DNA of 64,000 nt from Planctomycetota bacterium (GTDB lineage Bacteria; Planctomycetota; JACQVV01; JASMLP01), in contig JASMLP010000160.1 of assembly GCA_030748635.1 (NCBI GenBank), positions 1 through 64,000 on the forward strand, written 5' to 3'. This document shows positions 23,732 through 32,765 of the stretch, one piece after another. Every line of letters starts with the position of its first letter. Position 1 is the first letter of the stretch. Below the pieces are notes generated by a model that saw only the letters and a list, made by a program, of their open reading frames with translations, did no database searches and had not been told where the DNA came from. Both the position numbers and the translations under genes were made by a program.

Positions 23732-24750
23732 TTGTCGTCATGAAATCCCAAGCCAGCGAAGAGCAGAAGACCAAGGTCAAAGAACGATTGATCTCACTGG
23801 GTTTCGACATTCACCAGTCAACGGGCGTTAACCAGACCATTTTTGGGGCCATTGGTGAGCCCGATGGACAAATTACCGAGATGTTGATCTCCATGAAAGG
23901 AGTTCAGCATGCGTATCAAGTTTCTGTTCCATTTAAATTGGCTAGCCGCTCGTTTCAGCCGGAAAGAACCGTAATCGAACTGCCCGGGGGAGGCCGAATC
24001 GGAGGAGATGAAGCCCTGCTGGTCATGGCGGGACCCTGTTCTATCGAATCCCATGAGGGTTTATTCGAAGCGGCACGCGCAGTGAAAGACGCAGGCGCCA
24101 AGGTCCTTCGAGGGGGAGCTTTCAAGCCGAGAACTAGCCCCTATTCGTTCCAGGGAATGGGTGAAGAAGGGCTATCCATATTGCAGGAAGCGGGTAAAAC
24201 TTTCGACCTGGCTACGGTCAGCGAAGTGATGGATACGCGGCAGGTCGATCTCGTAGCCAATTACGTCGATATCCTACAAGTAGGAACCCGCAATATGCAC
24301 AATTTCAGCTTACTGAAGGAAGTAGGCAAATCGGGGAAACCGGTCCTGCTCAAACGAGGTCTTGCTGGAACCATCGAAGAGTGGATCATGGCGGCTGAAT
24401 ACATCATGAGTGAAGGCAATTACCAGGTAATCCTTTGCGAAAGAGGAATCCGAACCTATGAGCCATGGACACGGAATACACTGGATGTTTCGGCCATTCC
24501 GCTTGTGCAGGAGAAAACTCATCTTCCAGTGATTGCGGATCCATCCCATGCCGTAGGATACCGTGATAAGGTCACTCCGGTAGCACGTGCAGCCGTCGCT
24601 GTCGGCGCGGATGGTCTCATGATCGAGGTGCATCCGGATCCAGAAAACGCGATGTCCGATGGCCCCCAATCTCTTTACCCTGATCAGTTCCAAAATTTGA
24701 TGAACGAGTGTGGCCAGATTGCCAAGACATTAGGAAGACAGGAACCGTGA
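23728..24750 (+). CDS. aroF: 3-deoxy-7-phosphoheptulonate (DAHP) synthase
   Basis: The start at 23728 overlaps the previous stop; a longer frame from 23683 is rejected. The 340-residue product has an N-terminal ferredoxin-like regulatory domain ([20 protein letters not shown]) and a TIM barrel with [29 protein letters not shown], the KRG motif in [34 protein letters not shown] and [10 protein letters not shown], all diagnostic of the type I-beta class. It condenses PEP with erythrose-4-phosphate, the first shikimate step. The N-terminal domain is the likely feedback-control site. Confidence 0.95.
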   Translation: MIVVMKSQASEEQKTKVKERLISLGFDIHQSTGVNQTIFGAIGEPDGQITEMLISMKGVQHAYQVSVPFKLASRSFQPERTVIELPGGGRIGGDEALLVMAGPCSIESHEGLFEAARAVKDAGAKVLRGGAFKPRTSPYSFQGMGEEGLSILQEAGKTFDLATVSEVMDTRQVDLVANYVDILQVGTRNMHNFSLLKEVGKSGKPVLLKRGLAGTIEEWIMAAEYIMSEGNYQVILCERGIRTYEPWTRNTLDVSAIPLVQEKTHLPVIADPSHAVGYRDKVTPVARAAVAVGADGLMIEVHPDPENAMSDGPQSLYPDQFQNLMNECGQIAKTLGRQEP

Positions 24751-25634
24751 AGCCATCAAGAATCGCATTTGTCGGACTCGGCCTCATCGGTGGGTCCCTA
24801 GCCGAATGCATACAATTAAAGATGCCGGATGTGGAAAGAATTGGTGTCGACTATCCCGAAACACTGGTTCGTGCGCATCGCAGACAAATTATTCACCGCG
24901 GACACGGTCCTGCGGACTTAGCCGAAGCGGTCTCGGATGCAGACCTGACCTTTATCTCCACTCCAATTCCTCAGATCATCGAACTACTCCCCAAAATCGT
25001 TTCTGCCGCGAATTCCGGCAGTTTGATTACAGATACGGGAAGCGTCAAAGGCCCGATTTTGGACGCCGCCTTATCTGTGGTTGATTCGTCATGCCATTTT
25101 GTTGGCGGACACCCCATGGCGGGTTCGGAACAGTCGGGTATCGGCTTTGCGGATTCAAGGATTATGAAAGGAGCCCATTTCGCCACGGTTCCCTTGAGAG
25201 CAACTCCGCCCGAGGTGGTCGAAGGATATGAAGAATTCCTTCGGGAACTCGGTTTTCAGCCCATGCGAATGACGGCTGCCTATCATGACCGTGTCGTGGC
25301 AACAATCAGTCATGTCCCACATCTTGCAGCCGCCGCCCTTCTCCGCTGCGCGGGAGAGGTACGTAAGGAGTTGACGGGCCTTCTTCAGTTGGCCGGGAAA
25401 GGGTTCAGTGACGTCACTCGTATCGGTGGATGCGATCCCGAGCTTTGGGCTGGGATTTGTCGTTCTAATCGGCCCCAGATATTGGAAAGCTTGAAATTGC
25501 TTGAAGAGGAGATCCGATCGGCTCGGCAGGCAGTAGAAGATGGAGATACCCAACCATTTTTCGAATCATCCAGACTGATCTCTCAAGAATTGGAAAGAGT
25601 TCGTAATCGACCAGATGATTTTTCGGAATTTTGA
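24747..25634 (+). CDS. tyrA: Prephenate dehydrogenase
   Basis: The GTG at 24747 overlaps the aroF stop (GTGA) and yields 295 residues. The NAD-binding Rossmann motif is AFVGLGLIGGSLAECI. The family motifs TDTGSVKGPI, VGGHPMAGSEQSGIGFA and the helical C-terminal domain with HDRVVATISHVPHLAAAAL are all present. It oxidatively decarboxylates prephenate (or arogenate) in tyrosine synthesis. No ACT domain is seen. It sits between aroF and aroA, coupled on both sides. Confidence 0.95.
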   Translation: MKPSRIAFVGLGLIGGSLAECIQLKMPDVERIGVDYPETLVRAHRRQIIHRGHGPADLAEAVSDADLTFISTPIPQIIELLPKIVSAANSGSLITDTGSVKGPILDAALSVVDSSCHFVGGHPMAGSEQSGIGFADSRIMKGAHFATVPLRATPPEVVEGYEEFLRELGFQPMRMTAAYHDRVVATISHVPHLAAAALLRCAGEVRKELTGLLQLAGKGFSDVTRIGGCDPELWAGICRSNRPQILESLKLLEEEIRSARQAVEDGDTQPFFESSRLISQELERVRNRPDDFSEF

Positions 25635-25645
25635 CCCGAATCAAA

Positions 25646-26908
25646 ATGACAAGAAATTCCTCGGATAAGGATCGAATACTCCATGGACCGCGGAATGTAT
25701 CCGGTACAGTAATCATTCCAGGTGATAAATCGGTCGGACATCGTGCGTTGATTCTCGCCGCCATATTTGGAGGAGTCACTCGCGTCTCGAATCTCCCCCA
25801 GGGTGAAGATGTTGCATCCACGGCTTCTGTTTTGGGTCAGTTAGGGGTTCATATCTCCAAGACCGGGTCTCAGGTGATCGTTGAAAGTCCAGGTTCCGAA
25901 CACTTTACCCCTCCGTCTAAACCGCTGGATTGTGGAAATTCTGGCACTACCATGCGCCTCATGTCGGGGGTTCTATCAGCCTGCCCTTTCGCGAGCACAC
26001 TCGTAGGTGATTCGAGTTTGAGCTCTCGACCGATGGAAAGAATCGCCCAGCCGCTTCGAATGATGGGAGCCTCACTCACGACCACGGACGGACATGCTCC
26101 CCTGCATATAATAGGCCGGCCAGACCTATCCCCACTTCATTATCAATCTCCCGTTGCGAGCGCTCAGGTGAAAAGCGCGGTACTTCTCGCAGGTCGGGTC
26201 GCAGGAGTTCAGTGCTCAGTGACTGAACCCTATACTTCAAGAGATCATACGGAGAGGATGTTGCCCTGGTTTGAAAAAAGTCCCTCAACAAGAGAACTTA
26301 CGATACCCGGGGATGTGAGTTCTGCTTCCTTTTTCATCGTCGCCGCCCTGATCGCTGGAGAGGCCTCCATTCACCTGCCTTCGGTCGGTATCAATCCCAC
26401 CCGAATGGGCCTTCTCGATGCTCTCTCCGACATGGGCGCCAGAATCGACATCCATCCCACCTTCTCCAGCGCAGGAGAACCCATCGCGGACATCACGATT
26501 CACCGTTCCGAGTTGACATCGATGAATCTGTCCGGCGAAAACGTAGTGCGGTGTATTGATGAAATCCCGATTTTTGCCATTGCCGCTGCCACCGCTCAAG
26601 GTATGAGTCGAATTCGAGACGCGCACGAATTGAGGGTGAAGGAATGTGATCGCATCGAAGCCACCTGTAAGGGGCTCGCGAACATCGGAGTTTCCGTTGT
26701 CGAACATGCCGACGGCTTCGATGTCACCGGACAAAAAGGATTCCATTCCGGAACGATTTCAACCTTCGGTGATCACCGACTCGCAATGTCTTTCGCCATC
26801 GCGGCACTCAACGTGGATGGATCGCTACGGATTTCCGACGCGAACGTAGTAGCTGTCAGCTATCCTGAATTTTACCGAGATTTGGAAAGAATATGTCATC
26901 CCCATTGA
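25646..26908 (+). CDS. aroA: 3-phosphoshikimate 1-carboxyvinyltransferase (EPSP synthase)
   Basis: The 420-residue product has the inverted-repeat EPSP synthase fold: GDKSVGHRALILAA (PEP/S3P-binding lysine and arginine), LDCGNSGTTMRLMSGVL, QVKSAVLLAG, GDVSSASFFIVAALI and RVKECDRIEATCKGL, with FGDHRLAMSFAIAAL near the end. It catalyses the sixth shikimate step. The ATG at 25646 is used; an in-frame TTG at 25631 overlapping the tyrA stop is an alternative. The position equivalent to the glyphosate-sensitive glycine lies in the GNSGTT loop, which is normal. It overlaps aroB by 16 bp. Confidence 0.95.
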   Translation: MTRNSSDKDRILHGPRNVSGTVIIPGDKSVGHRALILAAIFGGVTRVSNLPQGEDVASTASVLGQLGVHISKTGSQVIVESPGSEHFTPPSKPLDCGNSGTTMRLMSGVLSACPFASTLVGDSSLSSRPMERIAQPLRMMGASLTTTDGHAPLHIIGRPDLSPLHYQSPVASAQVKSAVLLAGRVAGVQCSVTEPYTSRDHTERMLPWFEKSPSTRELTIPGDVSSASFFIVAALIAGEASIHLPSVGINPTRMGLLDALSDMGARIDIHPTFSSAGEPIADITIHRSELTSMNLSGENVVRCIDEIPIFAIAAATAQGMSRIRDAHELRVKECDRIEATCKGLANIGVSVVEHADGFDVTGQKGFHSGTISTFGDHRLAMSFAIAALNVDGSLRISDANVVAVSYPEFYRDLERICHPH

Positions 26909-27969
26909 CTCTTTCTCTGAAACTCCCCGGGCGAAATCACGAGTACGAGATTCTGATCGGTTCCGGGCTACTTCAAGAGCTATTCATTCGGACTCAATTC
27001 CTGGAACCCAGTTCCGTTTTGTTTATTTCAGACTCGAATGTGGCTCCTATTTATCTGGACGATCTCCTTTCACAGCCCTGGAAAGTCGAGTGCTCTTCAC
27101 TCGTTTTGCCGGCTGGAGAACATTCCAAATCGTGGTCAAATCTACAACTCATTCTGGACCAACTTCTGGAAATGAAGATGGATCGGCGAGGATTGGTTAT
27201 TGGCCTCGGAGGAGGCGTCATCGGCGATATCGCCGCTCTAGGCGCATCGATATATCTTCGTGGCATTCCCGTCGTGCACGCCCCCACCACATTGTTAGCG
27301 CAGGTGGACAGTGCGATTGGTGGCAAAACAGCGATCAATCATCCCTTAGGAAAGAATTTGATCGGAACCTTTCACCAACCCTCCTTAGTCCTTTCGGATA
27401 CGAATGCACTTCGTACTCTCCCCCCCCGACAACTTGCGGCGGGTATGGCTGAATTACTGAAGGCGGCCCTCATCGCGGATGCCGATCTGACCGCTTCCCT
27501 TGAACAATGTCTTGGTGATTGCCTAGTGGGCGATTGCGAGCTTGCTCCTTTAATCGCGAAAGCATGTGAGATCAAAGCGAAAATCGTCAGGGAGGATGAG
27601 CATGAATCCGGAGTGAGAAAATTTCTGAATTTCGGCCACACCCTAGCCCACGCACTGGAGGCGTCTACGCCAACAGGAAAACTTTTACATGGTGAGGCGG
27701 TCATTCATGGGATGCGAGGGGCCACCGTCCTGAGTCACCGCATCGGCCTTCTCGATCTTTCCGTCCGAAACAGAATTCTTTGCTTACTGGATGCATTCCC
27801 ATCCCAATCGGTGAGCCAATGGGTTCATGAAGAACGATTTTGGAACGCCATTCACCGAGATAAAAAATTCGCCCATGGTTACCTTGACCTGGTGCTTTTA
27901 CGAGCGATTGGATCACCGGTAATCGAAAAAATTTCCCACCCGAGACAGTGGATTACCATTCCAGATTGA
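26893..27969 (+). CDS. aroB: 3-dehydroquinate synthase
   Basis: The 358-residue product has GLGGGVIGDIAALGASIYLRG within the NAD-binding region, PTTLLAQVDSAIGGKTAINH, the KNLIGTFHQP loop, AAGMAELLKAALIAD and the zinc histidines in LNFGHTLAHALEA and LLHGEAVIHGM. It converts DAHP to 3-dehydroquinate. The start codon lies inside the aroA end, so the gene is the last in the coupled chorismate-mutase/aroF/tyrA/aroA/aroB operon. It converges on the LRR gene 17 bp downstream. Confidence 0.96.
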   Translation: MSSPLTLSLKLPGRNHEYEILIGSGLLQELFIRTQFLEPSSVLFISDSNVAPIYLDDLLSQPWKVECSSLVLPAGEHSKSWSNLQLILDQLLEMKMDRRGLVIGLGGGVIGDIAALGASIYLRGIPVVHAPTTLLAQVDSAIGGKTAINHPLGKNLIGTFHQPSLVLSDTNALRTLPPRQLAAGMAELLKAALIADADLTASLEQCLGDCLVGDCELAPLIAKACEIKAKIVREDEHESGVRKFLNFGHTLAHALEASTPTGKLLHGEAVIHGMRGATVLSHRIGLLDLSVRNRILCLLDAFPSQSVSQWVHEERFWNAIHRDKKFAHGYLDLVLLRAIGSPVIEKISHPRQWITIPD

Positions 27970-27986
27970 ATCGTTCCAGAATCTCT

Positions 27987-29066
27987 TTATCGGTAGTCGA
28001 TATGGCAATTGGGAAGACTGGTTTTCAATATGCGGATGGATTTGAGTGTAACGCCAGAGCACTGGATGCATTCGAATTTCTTCAGACGGTATAAATTCGC
28101 CAGGCACAAAACCCCTTCATCTCCTATGTTTATGCAGCCGTACAGTGTTAACCATTCGAGACTTTTGAGCTTGCCAAGTGATATCAGACCCTTGTTCGTC
28201 ATGCTCCGAGTACCCCATATCATGAGCCTTTCGATCGAGTCCAATCTTTCGCAATGGGCGACCCCTTCATCACCAAAGCCACAATCCCAAAGCTCAAGTA
28301 CTCGAAGGTTTTTGGTGGAACCGATATGTTTCAATCCATCGTCTGTAATGCTATAGCCAGGCTGCCAAATCCTCAATATCCTCAGCGAAGACATACGGGG
28401 AATGAATTCGAGTCCCTCATCGCTAATGGATCCACAACTCATCAAGGTTAACTCTTCGATCGAGTCCTTGGCCGATAACAATTCCAGGGAACGATTTCCG
28501 ATCTTACGAATACCGAGTTTAAGCTTTTTCAGGCCAAAGATTTCCTTCAGGGAAACAACCGATTCATCGCCAAGTTGTGAGCCTGTGACTTCAGCAGAGC
28601 GGAGAGTGCGGAGTTCACTCAATGAACTCAATCCACTCGCCGTAATGTTTCGTAGTTCGACGAGTCCCAAATGCTCCAAGGATGGCAATAGAGAAAGCTT
28701 TCCCAGGCCTCGATCACTGATTAGAGAGTGCCGCAATTCAAGAGTTCGAAGTCCCGTGATCTTCCGAAGGTGACCCATCCCCTCATCCGTGATCCCCGGC
28801 TTATCGGTAAGGATACCGGTGCGATTCTTGAATTCCTCGGCCTGCTCGTCGCTCATCCCCCTAGCTATCTGTGAGGGATCTTCGAGCACCAGTCCAGGAA
28901 TCGATTTTCGATTCATCTCCTGTATGACCACTCCAAGGCTCCGATCGTCCGAATAGGCAGGGATTACGTACCAAACCATGCATTTGGGGATCAATAATCC
29001 CCGCCCGGACCGCGTGGGAGTAGAGCCGATGTCTTGAACCCAACCGTTGTGCAATACGGCGAACAC
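27987..29066 (-). CDS. Leucine-rich-repeat protein, possible 5' frameshift
   Basis: The frame from the GTG at 29066 gives 359 residues. An N-terminal domain (FAVLHNGWVQDIGSTPTRSG, IPKCMVWYVIPAY) precedes about nine leucine-rich repeats of the cysteine-containing/F-box-like kind (SDRGLGKLSLLPSLEHLGL, SITDDGLKHIGSTKNLRVLE). The same frame stays open upstream to about 29219 and looks like mature protein, but has no ATG, GTG or TTG. A different frame from the ATG at 29215 begins with a signal-peptide-like segment (SARFCLFLVFLTVMV). A single-base indel near 29110-29130 would join the two. The intact gene would then be an exported LRR protein. Confidence 0.8.
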   Translation of the reverse strand: MFAVLHNGWVQDIGSTPTRSGRGLLIPKCMVWYVIPAYSDDRSLGVVIQEMNRKSIPGLVLEDPSQIARGMSDEQAEEFKNRTGILTDKPGITDEGMGHLRKITGLRTLELRHSLISDRGLGKLSLLPSLEHLGLVELRNITASGLSSLSELRTLRSAEVTGSQLGDESVVSLKEIFGLKKLKLGIRKIGNRSLELLSAKDSIEELTLMSCGSISDEGLEFIPRMSSLRILRIWQPGYSITDDGLKHIGSTKNLRVLELWDCGFGDEGVAHCERLDSIERLMIWGTRSMTNKGLISLGKLKSLEWLTLYGCINIGDEGVLCLANLYRLKKFECIQCSGVTLKSIRILKTSLPNCHIDYR

Positions 29067-29265
29067 TTTGAGTGAAACCTCACTATCAAAGAACCGTGAA
29101 TCAAATCCTTCAGCATTCGCCGATCCCTTGGGACCATGACGGTAAGAAAGACCAGAAATAAGCAGAAACGCGCCGAGTTGGAAATCGAATCGCAGGACGG
29201 AAAGGTGTTTTCCATGAATTCAGTCACTTCTTCATTGGGGATCTTGCGTCTTCACCCATCTACAT

Positions 29266-29342
29266 TGTACTTTTGGTACATGTTTCAGAATTCTGGCAAA
29301 AGGATACCCGATAGGGAACATCCGATATCTGATGTACATCAG
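29266..29342 (+). promoter_or_regulatory. Two GTAC-centred inverted repeats at the sigma-factor start
   Basis: TGTAC-TTTTG-GTACA (29266-29280) ends on the first base of the start codon, and a perfect 14-bp palindrome CTGATGTACATCAG lies at 29329-29342 just inside the gene. Both share a GTAC core and could be operator sites. Confidence 0.35.
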
Positions 29343-29903
29343 ACACGGAGAGAATTCGAGTCCTTGCTGGGTGAACATTTGCCTGAAGTGTATCGACTCG
29401 CCCACTGGTTAGCCCGTAATACGATGGATGCGGAGGACCTTGTGCAGGAAGCGGCCTTGCGCGCCTATAGATCTTTCGGGTCCTTCCAGCGAGGTACGAG
29501 ATTCAAAGCCTGGATTTTCAGAATTCTGACGAATGTACATATCGACAGAAACCGCAAAATATCCAGACGGAAACCGACCTATGAACTTGACCCTGAATGT
29601 GTGGAAGCGCCCTCGGAAACACCCGAACTTCCTCCACTCGAGCCCGGACTGTTGACTCGAATCGAAGATTCCTTAGACGAAACGGTAAAAATGGCCCTCG
29701 ATGAATTGCCAGAGCCTTACCAACTTGTCTTTTTGTTTTATGGATTGGGAGATCTCACCTACGAAGAGATCAGCCTTAGTCTCGAAATCCCAGTCGGGAC
29801 GGTGATGAGTCGCCTGTACCGGGCTCGCCGTAAACTTCAAGAATCCCTTTCAGACTTTGCTCACCGAGAAGGATATATCTCTCGATCCGTGGAGTCCTCA
29901 TGA
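29280..29903 (+). CDS. ECF-type RNA polymerase sigma factor
   Basis: The ATG at 29280 gives 207 residues; a longer frame to 29136 adds 48 unlike residues. Region 2 is LLGEHLPEVYRLAHWLARNT followed by MDAEDLVQEAALRAYRSFGS and FKAWIFRILTNVHIDRNRK. Region 4 is ALDELPEPYQLVFLFYGLGD followed by TYEEISLSLEIPVGTVMSRL and YRARRKLQ. It lacks regions 1 and 3, as usual for group 4. The stop overlaps the start of the anti-sigma gene (ATGA), so the pair is stoichiometrically coupled. Its target promoters are unknown. Confidence 0.93.
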   Translation: MFQNSGKRIPDREHPISDVHQTRREFESLLGEHLPEVYRLAHWLARNTMDAEDLVQEAALRAYRSFGSFQRGTRFKAWIFRILTNVHIDRNRKISRRKPTYELDPECVEAPSETPELPPLEPGLLTRIEDSLDETVKMALDELPEPYQLVFLFYGLGDLTYEEISLSLEIPVGTVMSRLYRARRKLQESLSDFAHREGYISRSVESS

Positions 29904-30694
29904 ACTGCGAAGAAACCAGAAACCATTTTTACAAGTATCTCGACGATACGTTGAGTACCCCCCAAACGCAGGAGATTCGATCTCACCTTGAAGCGTGTAC
30001 GACCTGCGCCACCTGGTTCGATCGAAATCGCTCCACAGACCGGATCATACTTTCTCGGCTCCGTAAGCCGCGCGTGCCGGATCACCTTTCCGAAAGGATT
30101 TCTGCCGTCATTCAAGAGGAAACGACCCGACTCACTCGACTGAAATCGTTCAAAACTACTCCCAGAGTATTCTGGTTGCCGTGGATCGGATTCATCGCCG
30201 TGGTCGTGTTACTCAGCCTCTTTGTATTAGGCAAAACTTCCGATCCCGAAGGGCCGGATCTTCGGGTGAAGGAAATCGTGCCACTTTTCATCGAGTGCCA
30301 CAATTCCGAACACGATTATGCTCGGGTAAGGAATCTCCTCGATTCCGATCGTCATGCGAATTTGGCCAAGAAGGGAGGTCGCTTGTTGGGTGAATTGCAA
30401 ATATCGCTTATTTTTCGCACCGATCAAATTCCCTGTCATTATGCAGAGTATGAAATCTCCGGGGAACGAATCAGTTACTTCTCCTTGTCGACCGAGACTC
30501 TGGACTGGGGCACCATGGAAAATCTTTTTGTTAACGACTTGCACATCCGCCAGATGGTTCATGATAACTATCTTCTGTATGGATGGATTCATCCGGATTC
30601 CACTCGATTTTTATTAATCTCATCCAAATGCAAGGACCCGAAAGGATTGCTTCAGGCCTTCCTAGGGGATCATAAAGATTCAAAGAATCGTTGA
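29900..30694 (+). CDS. Membrane-anchored zinc-finger anti-sigma factor
   Basis: The 264-residue product begins with a ZAS/zf-HC2 domain: MNCEETRNHF then HLEACTTC, with the H-x3-C-x2-C zinc motif. A single membrane segment is at about 97-115 (WLPWIGFIAVVVLLSLFVLG). The periplasmic part is about 145 residues and unrecognised (CHYAEYEISGERISYFSLST). It would hold the upstream sigma factor at the membrane and release it upon an envelope signal sensed by the outer part. The start overlaps the sigma stop. Confidence 0.9.
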   Translation: MNCEETRNHFYKYLDDTLSTPQTQEIRSHLEACTTCATWFDRNRSTDRIILSRLRKPRVPDHLSERISAVIQEETTRLTRLKSFKTTPRVFWLPWIGFIAVVVLLSLFVLGKTSDPEGPDLRVKEIVPLFIECHNSEHDYARVRNLLDSDRHANLAKKGGRLLGELQISLIFRTDQIPCHYAEYEISGERISYFSLSTETLDWGTMENLFVNDLHIRQMVHDNYLLYGWIHPDSTRFLLISSKCKDPKGLLQAFLGDHKDSKNR

Positions 30695-30764
30695 TCCGGA
30701 CCGTACGCATGAGGACCCTCCGACTTCTTCTTGATCCACCATCGCCTGAGCAACCATGTAACTC

Positions 30765-32159
30765 ATGAAGGAATCTCAAAAACAAACACTCCTTCCGGTT
30801 GTTCTGGAATTACCTGCCGACCTCGAAACTCCGGTTTCCGCTTTTATGAAACTGCAGCCTCTTGGCGCTCGATTCCTGCTGGAATCGGTTGAATTGGGCC
30901 AACATATCGGCCGATACTCTTTCATCGGAATCGGCTTTTGGAAAGAACTCCAATTTCCGCTGGATACGCATACCGATCCGTTGGAAATGATAGAGGAGGA
31001 GCTTTCGAAGTTCGAAGTGGCCCAGGACCCCAGGATTCCGAAATTACTAGGAGGCGCAGTCGGTCATATCGGTTACCCCTATGTTCAACATGTGGAAGCT
31101 TCGGTTGAACAAGATCATCCCGACCCTCTGGGCCTTCCGTTGGCACACTTTTTCTTGGTAGACACTTTAGTCCTGTTCGATCACGTACATCAAACCATAT
31201 ATATCGCTGCGTTGGATGGAGTCCCCGATCGTCCCCCTGCTTCCCGGCGTGTCGCCGACATTCAGGACGCAATGGCCTATACGGGGCACCCTACACCAAA
31301 CGTTGGAGATTCCGATCCCGGCCCTTTTCAATCGGATGTCGGCAAAGAAGCCTTTCTCGAACGCGTCCACGTTGCCAAGGAATACATCGCAGAAGGAGAC
31401 CTTTTCCAACTGGTTCTATCTCATCGTTGCTCCGGTCCGATCGGTTCGATCGACCCTTTTACGATTTATCGTTCATTACGTCGTAACAACCCGTCTCCAT
31501 ATATGTTTTTCTTCGATTTTGACCATTACCATATCGTCGGATCCAGTCCGGAGATGCTCGTCCGACTAGAAGGTAATCGGGCCGAACTCCGCCCAATCGC
31601 CGGGACGCGTCCACGAAATGTGGATCCGAAACGAGATCAAAAGCTTGAAATGGACCTTCTTTCCGACCCCAAAGAGAGAGCGGAACATTTGATGCTCGTC
31701 GATCTGGCCAGAAACGATCTCGGGCGGGTTTGCCATGCTGGAACCATCGAGGTCGCTCCATATTTTTCCGTGGAGAGATACAGCCATGTCATGCATATCG
31801 TAAGCGGGGTCCGGGGAGATCTGTTACCGGAATGCTCCGCGTTTGATCTCTTTCGAGCGACTTTCCCTGCCGGCACCGTTTCAGGCGCACCGAAAGTCCG
31901 AGCCATGAAACGTATTGAGGAATTGGAGTCCTCTTCCAGAGGACCTTACGCAGGAGCCATCGGATATTTCGGACTTACCGGCGAAATGGACATGTGCATC
32001 GCCATTCGAAGCATTATCTTGAAACGAGGAAACGCTCATCTCCAGGCCGGCGCTGGAATCGTTTACGATTCGGATCCGGAAAGGGAGTGGGAAGAAACCC
32101 ATGACAAGATGGAGGGCCTGGCTGCCGCCATCCGCCTTGCGCATCAGATGGGGTCTTGA
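30765..32159 (+). CDS. trpE: Anthranilate synthase component I
   Basis: The 464-residue product has the chorismate-binding domain with PIAGTRPRN (the PIAGT form typical of TrpE rather than PabB), DLLSDPKERAEHLMLVDLAR NDLGR, VERYSHVMHIVSGV, FPAGTVSGAPKVRAMKRIEE and AGAGIVYDSDPEREWEET. The tryptophan-feedback region near the N terminus (AFMKLQPLGARFLLESVE) is present. It makes anthranilate from chorismate with ammonia delivered by TrpG, encoded 23 bp downstream. No leader peptide rich in Trp codons is seen in the 70 bp before it. Confidence 0.93.
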   Translation: MKESQKQTLLPVVLELPADLETPVSAFMKLQPLGARFLLESVELGQHIGRYSFIGIGFWKELQFPLDTHTDPLEMIEEELSKFEVAQDPRIPKLLGGAVGHIGYPYVQHVEASVEQDHPDPLGLPLAHFFLVDTLVLFDHVHQTIYIAALDGVPDRPPASRRVADIQDAMAYTGHPTPNVGDSDPGPFQSDVGKEAFLERVHVAKEYIAEGDLFQLVLSHRCSGPIGSIDPFTIYRSLRRNNPSPYMFFFDFDHYHIVGSSPEMLVRLEGNRAELRPIAGTRPRNVDPKRDQKLEMDLLSDPKERAEHLMLVDLARNDLGRVCHAGTIEVAPYFSVERYSHVMHIVSGVRGDLLPECSAFDLFRATFPAGTVSGAPKVRAMKRIEELESSSRGPYAGAIGYFGLTGEMDMCIAIRSIILKRGNAHLQAGAGIVYDSDPEREWEETHDKMEGLAAAIRLAHQMGS

Positions 32160-32182
32160 AATCTCTCCCCTGGAGTTTTTAC

Positions 32183-32749
32183 ATGATTCTTGTTCTCGAC
32201 AATTACGATAGCTTTACCTACAACCTCGTACAGTACCTCCTCGAACTTGGCGCCAATGTTTTGGTCAAGAGGAACGATCAGATCGACTTGAATGAGGTTT
32301 TCGCTCTCTCCCCCTCTCATCTCATTCTCAGTCCGGGACCGGGGCGCCCCGAAGATGCCGGAATCACAGAACATTTGATTGTCGAATCCTTGAATAGGAA
32401 TATTCCTCTCCTAGGGGTTTGCTTGGGACATCAAGCGTTAGGCCATGTTCTGGGAGGAAGCGTTATTCGTGCACCCAAACCGATTCATGGCAAGGTGGAT
32501 TCCATCCTCCACGACCATTCACACCTATTCGAACCCCTCGCGAATCCTTTCCCAGCGACTCGCTACCATTCACTCATAATCGATCGGACAGGACTTCCCG
32601 ATAGCCTTCGGGTAACCGCTTGGACAGAGGACGGACTGATCATGGGTATTGAACATCGAGAATGCCCGGCCTTCGGTGTGCAGTTCCATCCAGAGTCGAT
32701 CGCCAGTGAGGGGGGACAAATCATTCTGGAACGCTTTCTGGAAAAATAG
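32183..32749 (+). CDS. trpG: Anthranilate synthase glutamine amidotransferase subunit
   Basis: The ATG at 32183 has a GGAG 8 nt upstream and gives 188 residues. The class-I amidotransferase triad is visible: the nucleophile in LGVCLGHQALG and the His-Glu pair in GVQFHPESI. The N terminus ILVLDNYDSFTYNLVQYL is typical of TrpG/PabA. It supplies ammonia from glutamine to TrpE and may also serve aminodeoxychorismate synthase. It ends 16 bp from the convergent HEAT-protein gene. Confidence 0.93.
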   Translation: MILVLDNYDSFTYNLVQYLLELGANVLVKRNDQIDLNEVFALSPSHLILSPGPGRPEDAGITEHLIVESLNRNIPLLGVCLGHQALGHVLGGSVIRAPKPIHGKVDSILHDHSHLFEPLANPFPATRYHSLIIDRTGLPDSLRVTAWTEDGLIMGIEHRECPAFGVQFHPESIASEGGQIILERFLEK

Positions 32750-32765
32750 CCTTCTTCCTGAAATT

